Origin: Mycobacterium uberis | GTDB taxonomy: Bacteria; Actinomycetota; Actinomycetes; Mycobacteriales; Mycobacteriaceae | Direction of reading: 5' to 3' | Assembly: GCF_003408705.1 (NCBI RefSeq) | Contig: NZ_QAYL01000030.1 | Span: forward strand, 1-33,034 | Length of the DNA stretch: 33,034 nucleotides | Shown: positions 1 through 10,457 of the stretch, one piece after another | Layout of the letters: every line of letters begins with the position of its first letter | Position numbering within the stretch: the first letter of the stretch is position 1 | Program-made: the position numbers and the translations under genes | The notes under the pieces: model-generated | Database searches by the model: none | Seen by the model: the letters and a program-made list of their open reading frames with translations, nothing else | Told to the model about the DNA's origin: nothing

Positions 1-339
1 GAGGGGCCCTTGGCTTTTGGAGGTCTAGGTGTTGCTAAGTGTTCAGCTGATGAAGGGAGCTAAGGGTTGTGACCGGGGTGATGACATTGTTGTTTAGGCT
101 GCCAGGAGTTATGGGTGGAGCGTGTCTAACACCGTGACAATGAGCCGTCAGCGCCAGGGTGTCCAGGATATGGAATGGTCTTCACGTCCGGCCAAGGAAT
201 ATGTGAGCAGTTCACCGATAGATCTTTCTATTCTCTACGGTACAGAGCTAATCCTGGCGTGGTAGCGCAAGACCTGATCGCGGTGCACGCGAGGTTACTG
301 GTAGCGTTGTGCTGCAACGGGCGCCGTGTGGATTGAACC

Positions 340-647
340 GGTTTTGTGGACCTGGCCGGCAATCAGGACCTGTTGGGACAGGTTGTAGGGCCGCACCGCG
401 AAACCCGGACATCGACTAGTTTGCCCAACGTGGTTCCTAGTTTTGCAATGGCATCAAATCCTTAGCCATCGATCCGGCCGCGGGCTACACGTCGGCGATC
501 CACGCCGTGCTGCCGGGTGCCACGCTTGTTGTCGGCCATCAGGACACGCTCGCTAACGATGCACTGACCAAAGTACTCCGCCAGGTCACCTGGGAGCTGC
601 GGGATCGCCGCGGCGACAAGCTTGATCCCGAGTGGGTCAATCAGTGA
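340..647 (+). pseudogene. ISL3-family transposase remnant
   Basis: Remnant of a DDE transposase. From 471 to the TGA at 645-647 one frame reads as 58 residues beginning DPAAGYTSAI, continuing VLPGATLVVGH and LANDALTKVLRQVTW, and ending RRGDKLDPEWVNQ. This follows the catalytic-core pattern I know from actinobacterial ISL3 transposases (D-P-x-x-x-Y-x-x-A-I, then VDHFHLVxLAN, then VRRRVTW, then RRGRxxDPEW). Upstream, from about 347, another frame gives VDLAGNQDLLGQV, matching the segment that precedes the core. The catalytic D-H-F-H block reads GHQD, and at least one frameshift and a stop separate the two pieces, so it cannot be active. No flanking terminal repeats were recognised. The family call rests on motif memory; the reading frame is directly visible. 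Confidence 0.7.
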
Positions 648-1723
648 CGCTTACTCAACTCTACGAGAACGACTATCCAACAAGCGCTTTATCAAGATAT
701 GGAACTAGATCCCTCTACACCCGCAAACAATAGGCCATAACCCAGACCTCAAGCTAAGAACCCAACTAAAACCAAAGAGCTCCTTTGTCAGGGCCTAGAT
801 CAGTTGTTGACGCAATGGAAACGCACCTGCAGCAAACTCTATTACGACAACGTGTAAATCGGTTACCTACGCACGTAAAGTCAGAATGGTATTCTCCACA
901 AATGGAATCTAAGATGTCACCAGAACTTCAGTTATCAATCGCAAGCCGATGAGCAATCACAATCAATGTGATGCAAATCACTAAATGATCTGATTGTGTC
1001 GATCTGATCGGGACATTGGACCGAGAGACAAAGTTCCGGTGCCCTAGTCGGGCGACATCAGCAGATACATGTTACGAGTCAATTAGGCTCTGTAAACGCC
1101 CTCACCACCGATATGCACACCACCGCGTTCACCGTTGGGCGCCGTAGTTCCATCAAGCAAGGTCTGTGCCGCATGACGACTATTTGAGACAATCCACCAA
1201 AGCATTTGGGAACAATTCTATAACGAAAGCTCTGTTGTAATAATGCGACTCCCTCATGCCCAGTATTGAATCTATTTCTGAGTGTCGACACACCAGTCAC
1301 TATATTCGATATCTACGAAACCAGCACTGAACAATCGGTACCTACGGGAGAATAGCCTTCCGAAATATTAGGGAGTCTCAAAGACCTGGTTGATAAGCGA
1401 CCGTAACGAGACCAATCCTGCACCAAGATGCTATCAACACTTTACCGTAGAAAATAAAAGTTTACAGTAGGTGTCATAGTAAATTATACAATGAGGGTTA
1501 CCGGAAGTGTAACACAATAATCACGCAAAAGAATAAATATTAAAACGAATTTCATTCCAGCGTGTGTAGAAAATGCTACCAAGTCGTTATATCGCACTTC
1601 TAACGCCCCTAATGTGCGTCTACTGTGTCCGAACGACCGCCGAGACAATCGGCATTGGCCAACTTTGCAGGCCCCTAAGTGCAGCATTGCATTGACGTCC
1701 CACTCAAATGAACTAGGTTCAAT
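648..1723. other. decayed intergenic DNA, no gene recognised
   Basis: About 1.1 kb, AT-richer than the flanking genes, with only short ORFs in all frames. None has a mycobacterial-looking composition or a recognisable motif. I see no tRNA, terminator or repeat worth naming. It is best read as erased former coding sequence. Confidence 0.6.
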
Positions 1724-2020
1724 CTACTCTTCCTCTTCCGGCAACACATTATGCGCAGTCTCCTCGGCCCGATAGACGACCGTCATTGGGTCCTCGCCGG
1801 TCACTTCAGCAATGTGCTTTACGAGCATCCCACACAGGCTGTTGTAACCCGCAATGACGCCTTCACTGCCAATCTGCCTTAGATACTCGTTGATCTTGGC
1901 GCCCGCCGCATTTCGGTCTGCCTTAAAGAACGTCTTCACAATATCGATCGCCGCAAGGGTAGCAACCCTTTGAGCTTCGGTCCACCGCGGTTCAGTGCTC
2001 ACGCCAAGGAAGTGTTCCAC
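1724..2020 (-). CDS. conserved-looking hypothetical protein, 98 aa
   Basis: I do not recognise the family. The ORF is open for 98 codons inside otherwise decayed DNA. It has a coherent soluble-protein composition: amphipathic, helix-rich, with stretches such as AQRVATLAAIDIVKTFF and YRAEETAHNVLPEEEE at the acidic C-terminus. No signal peptide or membrane segment is visible. The listed start is a GTG at 2018-2020. A second GTG at 2000-2002 (giving 92 residues beginning with S-T-E-P-R-W after the start) is an equally plausible start, and neither has a strong Shine-Dalgarno. The TAG stop is at 1724-1726. Neighbours are decayed on both sides, so context gives no functional hint. Composition argues that it is real; conservation was not testable here. 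Confidence 0.6.
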   Translation of the reverse strand: MEHFLGVSTEPRWTEAQRVATLAAIDIVKTFFKADRNAAGAKINEYLRQIGSEGVIAGYNSLCGMLVKHIAEVTGEDPMTVVYRAEETAHNVLPEEEE

Positions 2021-2586
2021 GAAAGCCGACAGTTGGCTTGCCGTATGGGAAAGTCGTCCACTGCTATCAAACTGTCAACGACCACTAAAATACCTGCATA
2101 ACTGCGCCTTGACCCGTTGAACCGAGAATTTGCCCTGGTAGGTTGCCGTTTAAGCCATACTGGGCCCGGCCCGAAAACCGTCCACTCCGACGACCCAGCC
2201 ACGCTTGGCTTTGTGCACCCAAAGTCATGGTACAACGTTAACCGAATGGTTTACGGGCCAAGAACGGGGTAAGGACAAGTGACAGTTACAACCCGGTATT
2301 GCTATTCCACCGTATGAAACGGCCCAGTTGATCGGTTTCAGTATGTGCACTGTACACCACTGCAGCTCGTGAGCTACCCCAGTTTGGATTATTTGACCCT
2401 GTCGCAAGCGTTGCGCGCCGGCTACCTTCTTACTGCAGTTCGCCACTAGCAAGACCGTTGGTGCACTGCGTGAACTCAGATCACTGGGGTGTCAACGGTG
2501 GGTGATCATCACGAGCAGATCGAGTAAGAAAAGTCCTGAATTTCTTACCCCCTTGGGGTAACCGTAAGACCAACCATAGAACCAAA
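2021..2586. other. decayed intergenic DNA, no gene recognised
   Basis: Short overlapping ORFs only, on both strands, with no family motif I can identify. Probably eroded coding sequence between the 98-aa ORF and the PE remnant. Confidence 0.5.
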
Positions 2587-2870
2587 AGCCCTCAGGGTAG
2601 CCGCCCGGCAACCTACAGAACATCATTGCATAGCTGGCTGCCAGCAATGCCGATGCGGCCGCTGCAATGAACCGGTATTGTGCCCACCGCTGCCGAAGAT
2701 ATGTCGGTGCTCAACGCGCTGTACCTAGAGCCCTCAGCGGTAACTCTGTCAGGCGATCGCCGCTCAGGCCGAAGTAATCCATGAGCAGTTTACCAACGCC
2801 TTTACCACTGACGCAGATTCCTACGCCGACACCGAAGTTACTAACATCGGGGCAGCAGTAGCAACGGATG
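2587..2870 (+). pseudogene. PE-family protein remnant
   Basis: The approximately 90-residue PE domain can be traced in three frames. 2620-2670 gives NIIA, then an in-frame TAG, then LAASNADAAAAM. Near 2676 a shifted frame gives GIVPTAAEDMSVLNALY. From about 2750 a further frame gives AIAAQAEVIHEQFTNAF and SYADTEVTN. These match the usual order of PE motifs (NL..I...L.AANAAAA, then V.PAAADEVSAL.AA, then AQAAAIHEQFV..L, then SYAATEAAN). An internal stop and at least two frameshifts make it dead. PE proteins are secreted or surface-associated through ESX systems in pathogenic mycobacteria. No PPE partner was recognisable downstream. The motif order is clear; the exact parent gene is unknown. Confidence 0.75.
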
Positions 2871-5021
2871 CCACTAACTAGAATAGCATCCCGCAACTAC
2901 TAATGGACGGCAACGTACCTTATTTTTCGAATGGACGAAAACCCGGTAACGTACCCAACACCTTCAGCATCAAGACATGCGCGATATACTTGCGGAGGAA
3001 GTTAAGAAATATCCCGATCACTAGTGAGGACGAAGGTCTACACCTGACTTACTGATCGTTTATTAGGTCCCTACACCAGGGTTATAAGCAAATTGTGCAG
3101 GGTTTGCCTGCTGAATAGGTGGATTACGTATGGTCAACAGACCCGTATTTAAGCGAGTCACGGTCTTCGACGGGCTCAGAGTCAGACTAAGATCTAAGTT
3201 CTTTCCAACCATTCGGTGTGTTGGCCACTAGAATTGAAAATAATTTCATATTGTGGATATATCGTATTGCTGAACGTCCCAATGATCAGATCGGCAAGAT
3301 AACCAACACAAAATCCGAGGGCGAAAACTATTTTTCGCGTGCACAATCATACCCGCCGAGATCGTGAATTCGCATTGCTTCGGCGACACCACCATGCTAG
3401 TGAAGCGTACTTGCGGTTATCCCCCGGCGAGTGGGCGTGACATCACGGTGGGTCCTGAGCCCACATCACCCTGATAGACGAGCTCGGTGCTCGCAATCGC
3501 CGCGGAGTTTTGGCCGAAAAGTTCTGGCCGAAAAAGTTCGCCACTATCAGGAGGATCAATTGGGCGCAATTGGTCATTATCACTGCTGGGGCACCGTCAT
3601 CGCGACTGCTGTGTCGTCACAGCCGTCACACCTAGAAGACCGTCTGTTTTGTCTGAGCGACAGTCGCGGATAGGGCAAGAGCGTATCCGCCATCGACGTC
3701 GACGACACACTCAACCACTATGAGTTATTCAGCCCCAACAACACCGATTCGTAGGTCTAAGCCACGGACTGCAACTCGACGGACAGCCCATCTCCGATCA
3801 CCGCACCGAGTTTACCTCCGGCGGAAAATGCCCCAAAATCCCCCATCTCTTTGTTCCCATGTTCATCGGTGTTCACTTGCGCTACATACGATCCGGTAAC
3901 GTGCACCATACGCACTAACGGCATCGGTGGTACGAACCACAGCCCAGAGCTGCCATTATCCAACACCCACAACAGGACAAAAACGCCCAAAACATCCCCA
4001 ACCCAGAAACCGCAATCATGCACAATACACGGATTGGCCCACCTAAAGTCACATCCGGCCGACGCGAGCAAAGGCTACCGATCTGAAGCACTACTACAGC
4101 TGATCTACGCTGGGTGCGGCGGAGGTGACGGTTCAGCGGGCCGTAAAACACAATTCACCTACAATTACAGCACCTTGTGGCTGTAGCCATTAGGACCGGA
4201 CTCTCAATGTTGCCGAAGCAATGTTTGCCGAAGCCGTGTCGGTTGTTGTGATCCAAATGTGGTTTAACAAGGTCAAATAACCTGCTCAACTGCGCATCTA
4301 GACGGTGAATAGAAACTCGGCCAGCTTCACAACCCTGCGTTTCGGAAATCCGAGCTAGTTGAATCGAACTGGGCGCGGCAGAGTTCACCTCGCCTACCGA
4401 ACAACACCAGGGACCGCGTTTGCCAGATCTGACCGGAATTTTTGCGAAACCACGAAGTGCACAGTACAACAACCACACTTAGCGAGGGCAGGAAGTTCCG
4501 GTACTCACGCCAGCTCTCAATGGATACCATTTATCGTGCTGTCAAAAATAAAATCTGTCAAAAATAAAATAGAGTGTAGTAGCCGGGCCAGTACTGCGAG
4601 TACTCCTTTGGTTAGTAAGCGACATATACACCATTCTCAATCATGAAATCGCGACAAAAACGGTCAACCTCATTCCTGCTGCGCGCCCACAACGCAAAGT
4701 GGTTACTCCCGACCATCCGATCGCCGTGCGTCAACTTACTTCCGGTCTGGGCTAGTTAAACACCGCTATAGCTATGGGACTTGACCTGGTGCGTCAGATA
4801 CTACATCGATTAGCATCCCATGTTCCACAACGAGAAGCTACTGTGCCTAAGCCTGCCGATCAACGCGTCGTAGAACACAATGGGATAATTTATAGTGCAA
4901 CACCATAAACTCAACGTGACTCACACTCCGCCACCATATTTTGTCCTCAGACTTACCTGACTGCATAACTCAGTAAAAATGGTGGTCCAGGTGAAGCCCC
5001 AGCGAGTTCGTAGGATTACAT
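2871..5021. other. 2.1-kb decayed region, no intact gene
   Basis: No ORF here has a believable product. The longer open frames (for example 3757-4071 and 4155-4478 on the minus strand, 3851-4186 and 4359-4646 on the plus strand) have erratic composition and overlap on both strands. A 16-bp tandem duplication lies at 4541-4572. A short duplication of TTTTGGCCGAAAAG-type sequence lies near 3508-3535. The region probably represents several erased genes left of ychF. Confidence 0.55.
4541..4572. repeat. AT-rich 16-bp tandem duplication
   Basis: GTCAAAAATAAAAT occurs at 4541-4554 and again, identically, at 4557-4570 with a 2-nt spacer, giving a 16-bp period. The block is far more AT-rich than the surrounding DNA and lies in a gene desert. 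Confidence 0.8.
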
Positions 5022-6095
5022 CTAGACGTTGAATCGGAACTTCACTACATCGCCGTCGGCCATTACGTAGTCCTTACCTTCCATTCGGATCTTGCCGGCC
5101 GTCTTGGCGGCCGCCATGGATCCGGCGGCGATCAAATCATCGTACGATACAATTTCAGCTTTGATAAAGCCCCTCTCAAAGTCGGCGTGAATCACTCCAG
5201 CGGCCTTCGACGCAGTATCGCCCTGATGGATGGTCCAGGCCCGCGCCTCCTTCGGTCCCGCCGTCAGAAAAGTCTGCAGCGCCAGCGTGTGAAAACCGGC
5301 CCGGGCCAGCGCGTCAAGCCCTCGCTCGGTCTGCCCGATCGACTCGAGTAGCTCGGCGGCTGACTCGTCATCGAGTTCACCCAGCTCGGACTCGATGGCG
5401 GCATCCAAGAACACTGCATCCGCGGGTGCGATGAGCTGACGCAACTCAGCCACCCGTGCGGCGTCGGTCAGCACTGCCTCGTCAGCATTGAAAACATAGA
5501 GGAAAGGTTTGCTGGTTAGCAGATTCAACTCCCTCAACGCAGACCTGTCTAAACCGGCGGCGAATAGCAGCGTCCCGCCGTCTAACACCTGTTGTGCGCT
5601 GATTGCCGCGTCGTGGATGGGTCTGCGTTCTTTATTGTTGCGAGCTTCTTTTGCCAGCCGCGGCAAAGCCCGCTCAAGGGTTTGCAGGTCAGCCAGGATC
5701 AACTCGGTATCAATGACCTCAATATCGGACTGGGGGTCCACGCATCCTGCGACATGCGTGACGTCGTCGTCGGAGAACACCCGAACCACTTGGCAAATAG
5801 CGTCACATTCGCGGATATGGGCTAGAAACTTGTTACCAAGCCCGACCCCCTCGGAGGCACCCTTGACTAGGCCAGCGATGTCGACGAAAGTCACCGGAGC
5901 CTCCACGATGCGCTTTGACCCGAACAGCTCGGCCAACTTAACCAGCCGCGAATCAGGAAGTGAGACGACACCCTCATTCGGTTCAATCGTTGCAAATGGG
6001 TAGTTGGCGGCCACCACATTGTTCCGAGTTAACGCATTGAACAGTGTCGATTTGCCGACGTTAGGCAGACCCACGATTCCCAGACTCAGGCTCAC
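5022..6095 (-). CDS. ychF: redox-regulated ATPase YchF (Obg-family P-loop protein)
   Basis: YchF/OLA1 proteins are ribosome-associated P-loop NTPases of the Obg family that prefer ATP. This one has 357 residues, the family's usual bacterial length. The P-loop GLPNVGKST lies at residues 9-17. The G3-type motif DIAGLVKGAS follows, and NADE stands in the position of the classical NKxD motif, the substitution typical of YchF. A helical coiled insert occupies the middle, and the C-terminal TGS-like domain runs to the end (GKDYVMADGDVVKFRF). The GTG start at 6093-6095 gives the canonical N-terminus MSLSLGIVG; no strong Shine-Dalgarno is visible. It corresponds to M. tuberculosis Rv1112. It is transcribed away from the Rv1111c-like gene, with about 150 bp between their starts, so the two are divergent. 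Confidence 0.97.
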   Translation of the reverse strand: MSLSLGIVGLPNVGKSTLFNALTRNNVVAANYPFATIEPNEGVVSLPDSRLVKLAELFGSKRIVEAPVTFVDIAGLVKGASEGVGLGNKFLAHIRECDAICQVVRVFSDDDVTHVAGCVDPQSDIEVIDTELILADLQTLERALPRLAKEARNNKERRPIHDAAISAQQVLDGGTLLFAAGLDRSALRELNLLTSKPFLYVFNADEAVLTDAARVAELRQLIAPADAVFLDAAIESELGELDDESAAELLESIGQTERGLDALARAGFHTLALQTFLTAGPKEARAWTIHQGDTASKAAGVIHADFERGFIKAEIVSYDDLIAAGSMAAAKTAGKIRMEGKDYVMADGDVVKFRFNV

Positions 6096-6246
6096 AGAGA
6101 ACTAAGTCTAGAGCCCAGCCGGATGATGGTCGGGCCCCGGCCGGAATGAAACACCGGGGCTGAATCATGGCACACCAGAGGCCACGATTATAGATATTTA
6201 CGGGGTATTTACGGTCCTTTCGGCCTCTTGCCGGTACGGTCAACAT

Positions 6247-7398
6247 GTGTCGACACAGCGGGCTCGGTCAGCGGCGGAGGCTGTGCATCACTCGATCCTC
6301 CCCAACATCCCAGGTGTGCCGTGGTGGGCAGCCCTGCTTATCGCTACGGCCGCGTCGACGATTGGGTATGCAATCGACGCGGGCAATACAGACCTAACCG
6401 CCATCTTCGCCAGTTTCTACAGTACGGGGTGTGTTGTAGCGGTGCTGGCGGTGCGACAGTCGGGACTGTTCACCGCGGTCATCCAACCGCCACTGATACT
6501 GTTCTGCGCGGTGCCCGGCGCCTACTGGCTGTTCCACGACGCCAAGATCGGCAGCCTCAAAGACCTGTTGATCAACTGCGGCTATCCCCTTATTGAACGT
6601 TTCCCGCTGATGTTGGGCACCGCCAGCGCCGTGTTACTAATCGGCCTGGTCCGGTGGTTCTTTGAGCTGACGCACCGGACGGCTATAGTGTCAAACCGCG
6701 ACGACAACAGGGTGAACGCCGTCAGCAAGCCAAACTCTTTGCGCAGCGGTATCACTGCGGTACTGAACTCGATTCTCCGCATCGACTCCAACGACCAGGA
6801 CTATCGGGCCGACGAGAGCTCCGCCGGCGCGCAGCGGATGCATTCAGACCGTCCTCCAAGAACCCGGCGAGCAGCCCGGGCAGGTCGGTCCGCCCAGCGT
6901 CCCGCCCGAACCCATTCCCGACACGCTCGACGTCCGTTGGAGGACACCAGTGAACCATCGATCGATCGCCGGCGGCACTCAAGCCACCACAGCTCGGTGC
7001 AAGCCCCCAACTTTGACGCTGACGAGCCACCGCGTCGGTCGCGTCCCCGCCCCACGTCACCGAGCGCTCGGGAGCTGCGTGGCCAGCCGCCGCGAGAAAT
7101 CCATCGAGACGCTTACGGGCGCCGCAGCAGTCCCTACGAATGGCCGGTCCGCCATGTCGGCCACATGGAACCATACGGGAGATACGAGCAGCCCAAGCCA
7201 CCCGAGCACTTCACTCGGTACGAGCAGCCGCGCCGTCGAGACATTCCGCCCGGGGCAGGCAGCGTCAACCCGACACATCACCCGATCTCGCAGGTCCGCT
7301 ACCGTGGGTCAGCCGCTCGAGACGAACTTCGTACCAAGCGCCGGGGATCGCAGAAACCCCGCCGATCCACGGCTGAATCCTGGGAATTCGACGTCTGA
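6247..7398 (+). CDS. DUF6542-type membrane protein with Arg/Pro-rich cytoplasmic tail (Rv1111c-like)
   Basis: The protein has 383 residues. The first 140 carry four likely membrane helices, roughly residues 26-44, 50-70, 72-96 and 114-138. The remainder is a long, low-complexity, strongly basic tail rich in Arg, Pro, Ser and His with no predicted fold. This architecture corresponds to M. tuberculosis Rv1111c and to the actinobacterial membrane domain I know as DUF6542. The function is unknown; the basic tail could bind nucleic acid or acidic partners, but that is inference. The start is GTG at 6247; an ATG two bases upstream is out of frame. It is convergent with ispH (stops 20 bp apart) and divergent from ychF. 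Antisense ORFs over the tail are compositional shadows. Confidence 0.85.
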   Translation: MSTQRARSAAEAVHHSILPNIPGVPWWAALLIATAASTIGYAIDAGNTDLTAIFASFYSTGCVVAVLAVRQSGLFTAVIQPPLILFCAVPGAYWLFHDAKIGSLKDLLINCGYPLIERFPLMLGTASAVLLIGLVRWFFELTHRTAIVSNRDDNRVNAVSKPNSLRSGITAVLNSILRIDSNDQDYRADESSAGAQRMHSDRPPRTRRAARAGRSAQRPARTHSRHARRPLEDTSEPSIDRRRHSSHHSSVQAPNFDADEPPRRSRPRPTSPSARELRGQPPREIHRDAYGRRSSPYEWPVRHVGHMEPYGRYEQPKPPEHFTRYEQPRRRDIPPGAGSVNPTHHPISQVRYRGSAARDELRTKRRGSQKPRRSTAESWEFDV

Positions 7399-7418
7399 AT
7401 CCGATCGCTTAGCGTCGC

Positions 7419-8417
7419 TCAGCGCGGGGACCGGATCTCTCGCGGCAGCGCAAATACGAGTGTCTCGTTAGCCGTCGTCACTGGCTGAACCACATCGTAA
7501 CCGTGTTCAGCCAACCACTTCAGCACACCTTGGACCAGTATCTCAGGAACAGATGCCCCCGAGGTGACACCCACCGTCGTAACACCGGCCAGCCACTCCG
7601 GGTCGATATCATCGGCCCAGTCGACCAAGTACGCGGCCCCGGCACCACCGTCCATTGCCACCTCGACTAGCCGCGCCGAATTCGAGGAATTTCGAGACCC
7701 AACAACGACGACTAGCTCGCACTCGGGCGCCATCACCTTGACCGCGACCTGCCGGTTCTGGGTCGCATAGCAAATGTCGTCGCTGGGCGGGTCTTGCAGC
7801 TTCGGAAAGCGCTGTCGCAACCGCTCGACGATCTCCATGGTCTCGTCCACCGACAGCGTGGTCTGCGACAAACAGACCACCTTGTTCTCGTCGCGAACCA
7901 CTACCTTCTGGACGGCGTCCAGCCCATCGACCAGTTGCACGTGTTTGGGCGCCTCACCGGCAGTTCCAATAACTTCCTCATGGCCCTCATGCCCGATCAA
8001 CAGGATGTCATAGTCGTTACGCGCGAACCGCTTGACCTCGTTGTGCACCTTGGTGACGAGCGGACAGGTGGCGTCGATGGTCTGCAGATTCCGTTCAGCT
8101 GCGGCCGCGTACACCGTTGGTGCAACCCCATGTGCAGAGAAAACCACGATAGCGCCCTCGGGAACGTCGTCAGTCTCTTCGACGAAAACCGCTCCGGCCT
8201 TTTCCAAGGTCTCGACCACGTGCCAGTTATGCACGATCTCGTGGCGCACATAGACGGGGGGGCCGTACTTCTGCAGTGCCCGCTCAACCGTTTCGACGGC
8301 GCGATCCACCCCTGCGCAGTAGCCACGCGGTTCGGCCAATAGTACCCGTTTGCGCATTGGGTTCCCAACTACCAACCTTGAAACACCAGGAATTCCCATG
8401 CTAACAGTCGGCAACAT
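7419..8417 (-). CDS. ispH: 4-hydroxy-3-methylbut-2-enyl diphosphate reductase IspH (LytB)
   Basis: IspH catalyses the last step of the methylerythritol phosphate pathway, reducing HMBPP to IPP and DMAPP with a [4Fe-4S] cluster. The protein has 332 residues. The three cluster cysteines are visible at about C34 (RGYCAG), C118 (DATCPLV) and C216 ([10 protein letters not shown]). The histidine/glutamate pair of the active site is in GHEGHEEV (about H146 and E148). The ATG at 8415-8417 gives a roughly 20-residue N-terminal extension before the conserved [14 protein letters not shown] block; M7 or M21 are alternative starts. It corresponds to Rv1110 (lytB2). It diverges from the lipid-droplet protein gene at 8563 with a 145-bp gap that must hold both promoters. 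Its products feed the prenyl synthase encoded at 24952-25740. Confidence 0.98.
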   Translation of the reverse strand: MLPTVSMGIPGVSRLVVGNPMRKRVLLAEPRGYCAGVDRAVETVERALQKYGPPVYVRHEIVHNWHVVETLEKAGAVFVEETDDVPEGAIVVFSAHGVAPTVYAAAAERNLQTIDATCPLVTKVHNEVKRFARNDYDILLIGHEGHEEVIGTAGEAPKHVQLVDGLDAVQKVVVRDENKVVCLSQTTLSVDETMEIVERLRQRFPKLQDPPSDDICYATQNRQVAVKVMAPECELVVVVGSRNSSNSARLVEVAMDGGAGAAYLVDWADDIDPEWLAGVTTVGVTSGASVPEILVQGVLKWLAEHGYDVVQPVTTANETLVFALPREIRSPR

Positions 8418-8562
8418 GCCCTTCAGAGTACTTTTGCCGACCTAGACGTCCCCTAGATTTGATTTGGGTGATGGCCCGCTGCGTCCGGTTCCGCCACGCT
8501 TGCAACCGCCAGTTGACACCCACGGCTTGGAGTTGGCCGTCGGTTGAGGCAGTCTTAAGCGT

Positions 8563-9174
8563 ATGGCTATTGCACCATATGGGGTTCGGCTTGTGGTCGG
8601 CGCGGCGACAGTCGCTGTCGAAGCGACGTTGAAGCTGCCGCGAACCATCCTGATGTGCCCCATGACGTTGGCTAGTCAGGTGACACACATCGTGATGAGA
8701 TTTCAGCAGAACCTGGCTGAACTGGTGATTAAGGGCGATTACACCCTAGAGACGATGTTTCCAGCGAAAAGCGAGCAGCCAGAGTGGGCAACGTTTGACA
8801 AGGACCTGCCTGACGCGGTCAACACAACCCCCACTCTATTGCCCGAAGGCGATACCATCGACAGTGATCGCCGATCCGAGGGACGATTCGCCTTGTACTC
8901 AGCGTCCGATACATCTGAGCCTAAGGCCGCCAATCCGTTGACGACGCCCAACAGACGAGCGCAGAAAGCGATAGCTAAGCAGACAGTTCCCGTACCGGCG
9001 GTCACAGCCAATCTCAACTACCCAGCGCTGACCCTGGCCCAGCTGCGCGCCAGGCTACCATCGCTGGATCTCGACAAACTCGAAGCTCTATTGGCTTACG
9101 AGCAGGCCACCAAAGCCCGGGCTCCGTTCCAGACGCTGCTCGCCAACAGGATCACCCGCGCGACTGCGAAGTGA
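8563..9174 (+). CDS. lipid-droplet-associated protein (Rv1109c-like)
   Basis: The protein has 203 residues and resembles M. tuberculosis Rv1109c, whose family is named lipid droplet-associated protein in current annotation. The N-terminal ~55 residues form a hydrophobic amphipathic stretch ([19 protein letters not shown], then a segment ending with [19 protein letters not shown]) suited to membrane or lipid-surface association. A low-complexity linker follows. The C-terminus is a conserved helical module, with [22 protein letters not shown] followed by [19 protein letters not shown]. The ATG start is at 8563. The TGA stop overlaps the xseA GTG start as GTGA (9171-9174), so translation of xseA is probably coupled to it. 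The role is inferred from family naming only. Confidence 0.85.
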   Translation: MAIAPYGVRLVVGAATVAVEATLKLPRTILMCPMTLASQVTHIVMRFQQNLAELVIKGDYTLETMFPAKSEQPEWATFDKDLPDAVNTTPTLLPEGDTIDSDRRSEGRFALYSASDTSEPKAANPLTTPNRRAQKAIAKQTVPVPAVTANLNYPALTLAQLRARLPSLDLDKLEALLAYEQATKARAPFQTLLANRITRATAK

Positions 9175-10457
9175 CGGAAGCGGTGCCGACTGACTCAGTC
9201 AACTCGAGAACAAGTTCGCAGGAAAATTCGGCTGAGAACCCGTTCCCAGTTCGCGCGGTGGCGATCCGGGTCGCAGGATGGATCGACAAGCTAGGCACCG
9301 TCTGGGTAGAGGGACAATTAGCGCAGATCACCATGCGGCCTGACGTCAAGACCGTGTTTATGGTCTTGCGTGACCCGACGGTCGACATGTCGCTAACCGT
9401 GACTTGCTCACGCGACTTGGTGCTTCACTCGCCAATGAAACTGGCCGAAGGCATTCAAGTAGTGGTGTGTGGCAAGCCCTCATTTTACACCGGGCGCGGT
9501 ACATTTTCTTTACACCTCAGCGAGATTCGCGCGGTTGGCCTCGGAGAGCTGCTGGTGCGCATCGATCGGCTACGCCGGCTATTGGACGCTGAAGGGCTCT
9601 TTGACCCGCGACTTAAGCGGCCGATCCCCTTCCTACCCAACAGGATCGGACTCATCACTGGCCGGGCCAGCGCTGCCGAACGCGATGTGACGACCGTAGC
9701 CAGCGCACGCTGGCCTGCGGTGCGTTTCGCTATCCGTAACACCGCCGTCCAGGGACCCAACGCGGTCGGCCAGATCGTCGAGGCGTTGCGCGAACTGGAT
9801 CGCGACATTGATGTCGAGGTGATTGTGGTGGCCCGCGGCGGCGGTAGTGTGGAGGATCTGCTGCCGTTTTCAGATGAGACGTTGTGCCGCGCGATCGCGG
9901 CGTGCCGCACACCGGTGATCAGTGCAGTCGGTCACGAACCCGACAACCCGCTGTGCGATCTGGTCGCCGATTTGCGCGCCGCCACGCCCACCGACGCAGC
10001 CAAGAAGATCGTCCCGGATACCATTGCCGAGCAGCGGCTGATCAATGACTTACAGCGGCGCAGTGCGCAGGCACTCCGCAATTGGGTATCCCGCGAACAG
10101 CGGGCGCTAGCCCAACTACGCAGTCGCCCGGTGCTGGCCGAACCGCTGCAGGCGCTGACGACGCGCACCGAAGAAATTTACCGCGCTCAGTCGGCGGTTC
10201 GCCGCGATATGCTTCGGCTTGTCACCGCCGAGACCGAGCAAGTCGGTCATCTGGCCGCCCGGCTGGCCACACTGGGCCCGGCGGCCACGTTGGCCCGAGG
10301 CTATGCCATTGTGCAGGCCCTAGAAGATGGGGGACACGCCTTTCCCGCGACAGTGCTCCAGTCAGTCAATGACGCACCCACAGGCACCAAGTTGCGGGTG
10401 CGGATTTCTGATGGCGCCATAATGGCGGTTAGCGAAGGACGGGCCGATGGTCCCTAA
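9171..10457 (+). CDS. xseA: exodeoxyribonuclease VII large subunit XseA
   Basis: Catalytic subunit of exonuclease VII, which degrades single-stranded DNA in both directions to oligonucleotides. The protein has 428 residues. An N-terminal OB-fold-like nucleic-acid-binding domain spans about residues 25-120, including WVEGQLAQI and [12 protein letters not shown]. The nuclease core follows, with [35 protein letters not shown] and [24 protein letters not shown], all hallmark XseA blocks. A helical C-terminal region completes it. The GTG start at 9171 overlaps the upstream stop (GTGA), and its TAA stop lies inside xseB (11-nt overlap). This gives one transcription unit, 8563 to at least 10695. It corresponds to Rv1108c. 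Both subunits remain intact despite genome decay. Confidence 0.97.
   Translation: MTEAVPTDSVNSRTSSQENSAENPFPVRAVAIRVAGWIDKLGTVWVEGQLAQITMRPDVKTVFMVLRDPTVDMSLTVTCSRDLVLHSPMKLAEGIQVVVCGKPSFYTGRGTFSLHLSEIRAVGLGELLVRIDRLRRLLDAEGLFDPRLKRPIPFLPNRIGLITGRASAAERDVTTVASARWPAVRFAIRNTAVQGPNAVGQIVEALRELDRDIDVEVIVVARGGGSVEDLLPFSDETLCRAIAACRTPVISAVGHEPDNPLCDLVADLRAATPTDAAKKIVPDTIAEQRLINDLQRRSAQALRNWVSREQRALAQLRSRPVLAEPLQALTTRTEEIYRAQSAVRRDMLRLVTAETEQVGHLAARLATLGPAATLARGYAIVQALEDGGHAFPATVLQSVNDAPTGTKLRVRISDGAIMAVSEGRADGP

Noticed and set aside
3757..4071. 104-aa minus-strand ORF
   Set aside because: Overlaps plus-strand open frames of similar length, has atypical Trp/Cys-rich composition, and no recognisable motif.
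6752..7201. 149-aa minus-strand ORF opposite the Rv1111c-like gene
   Set aside because: It is the antisense shadow of the GC-rich Arg/Pro tail; composition is erratic and the sense gene is well supported.
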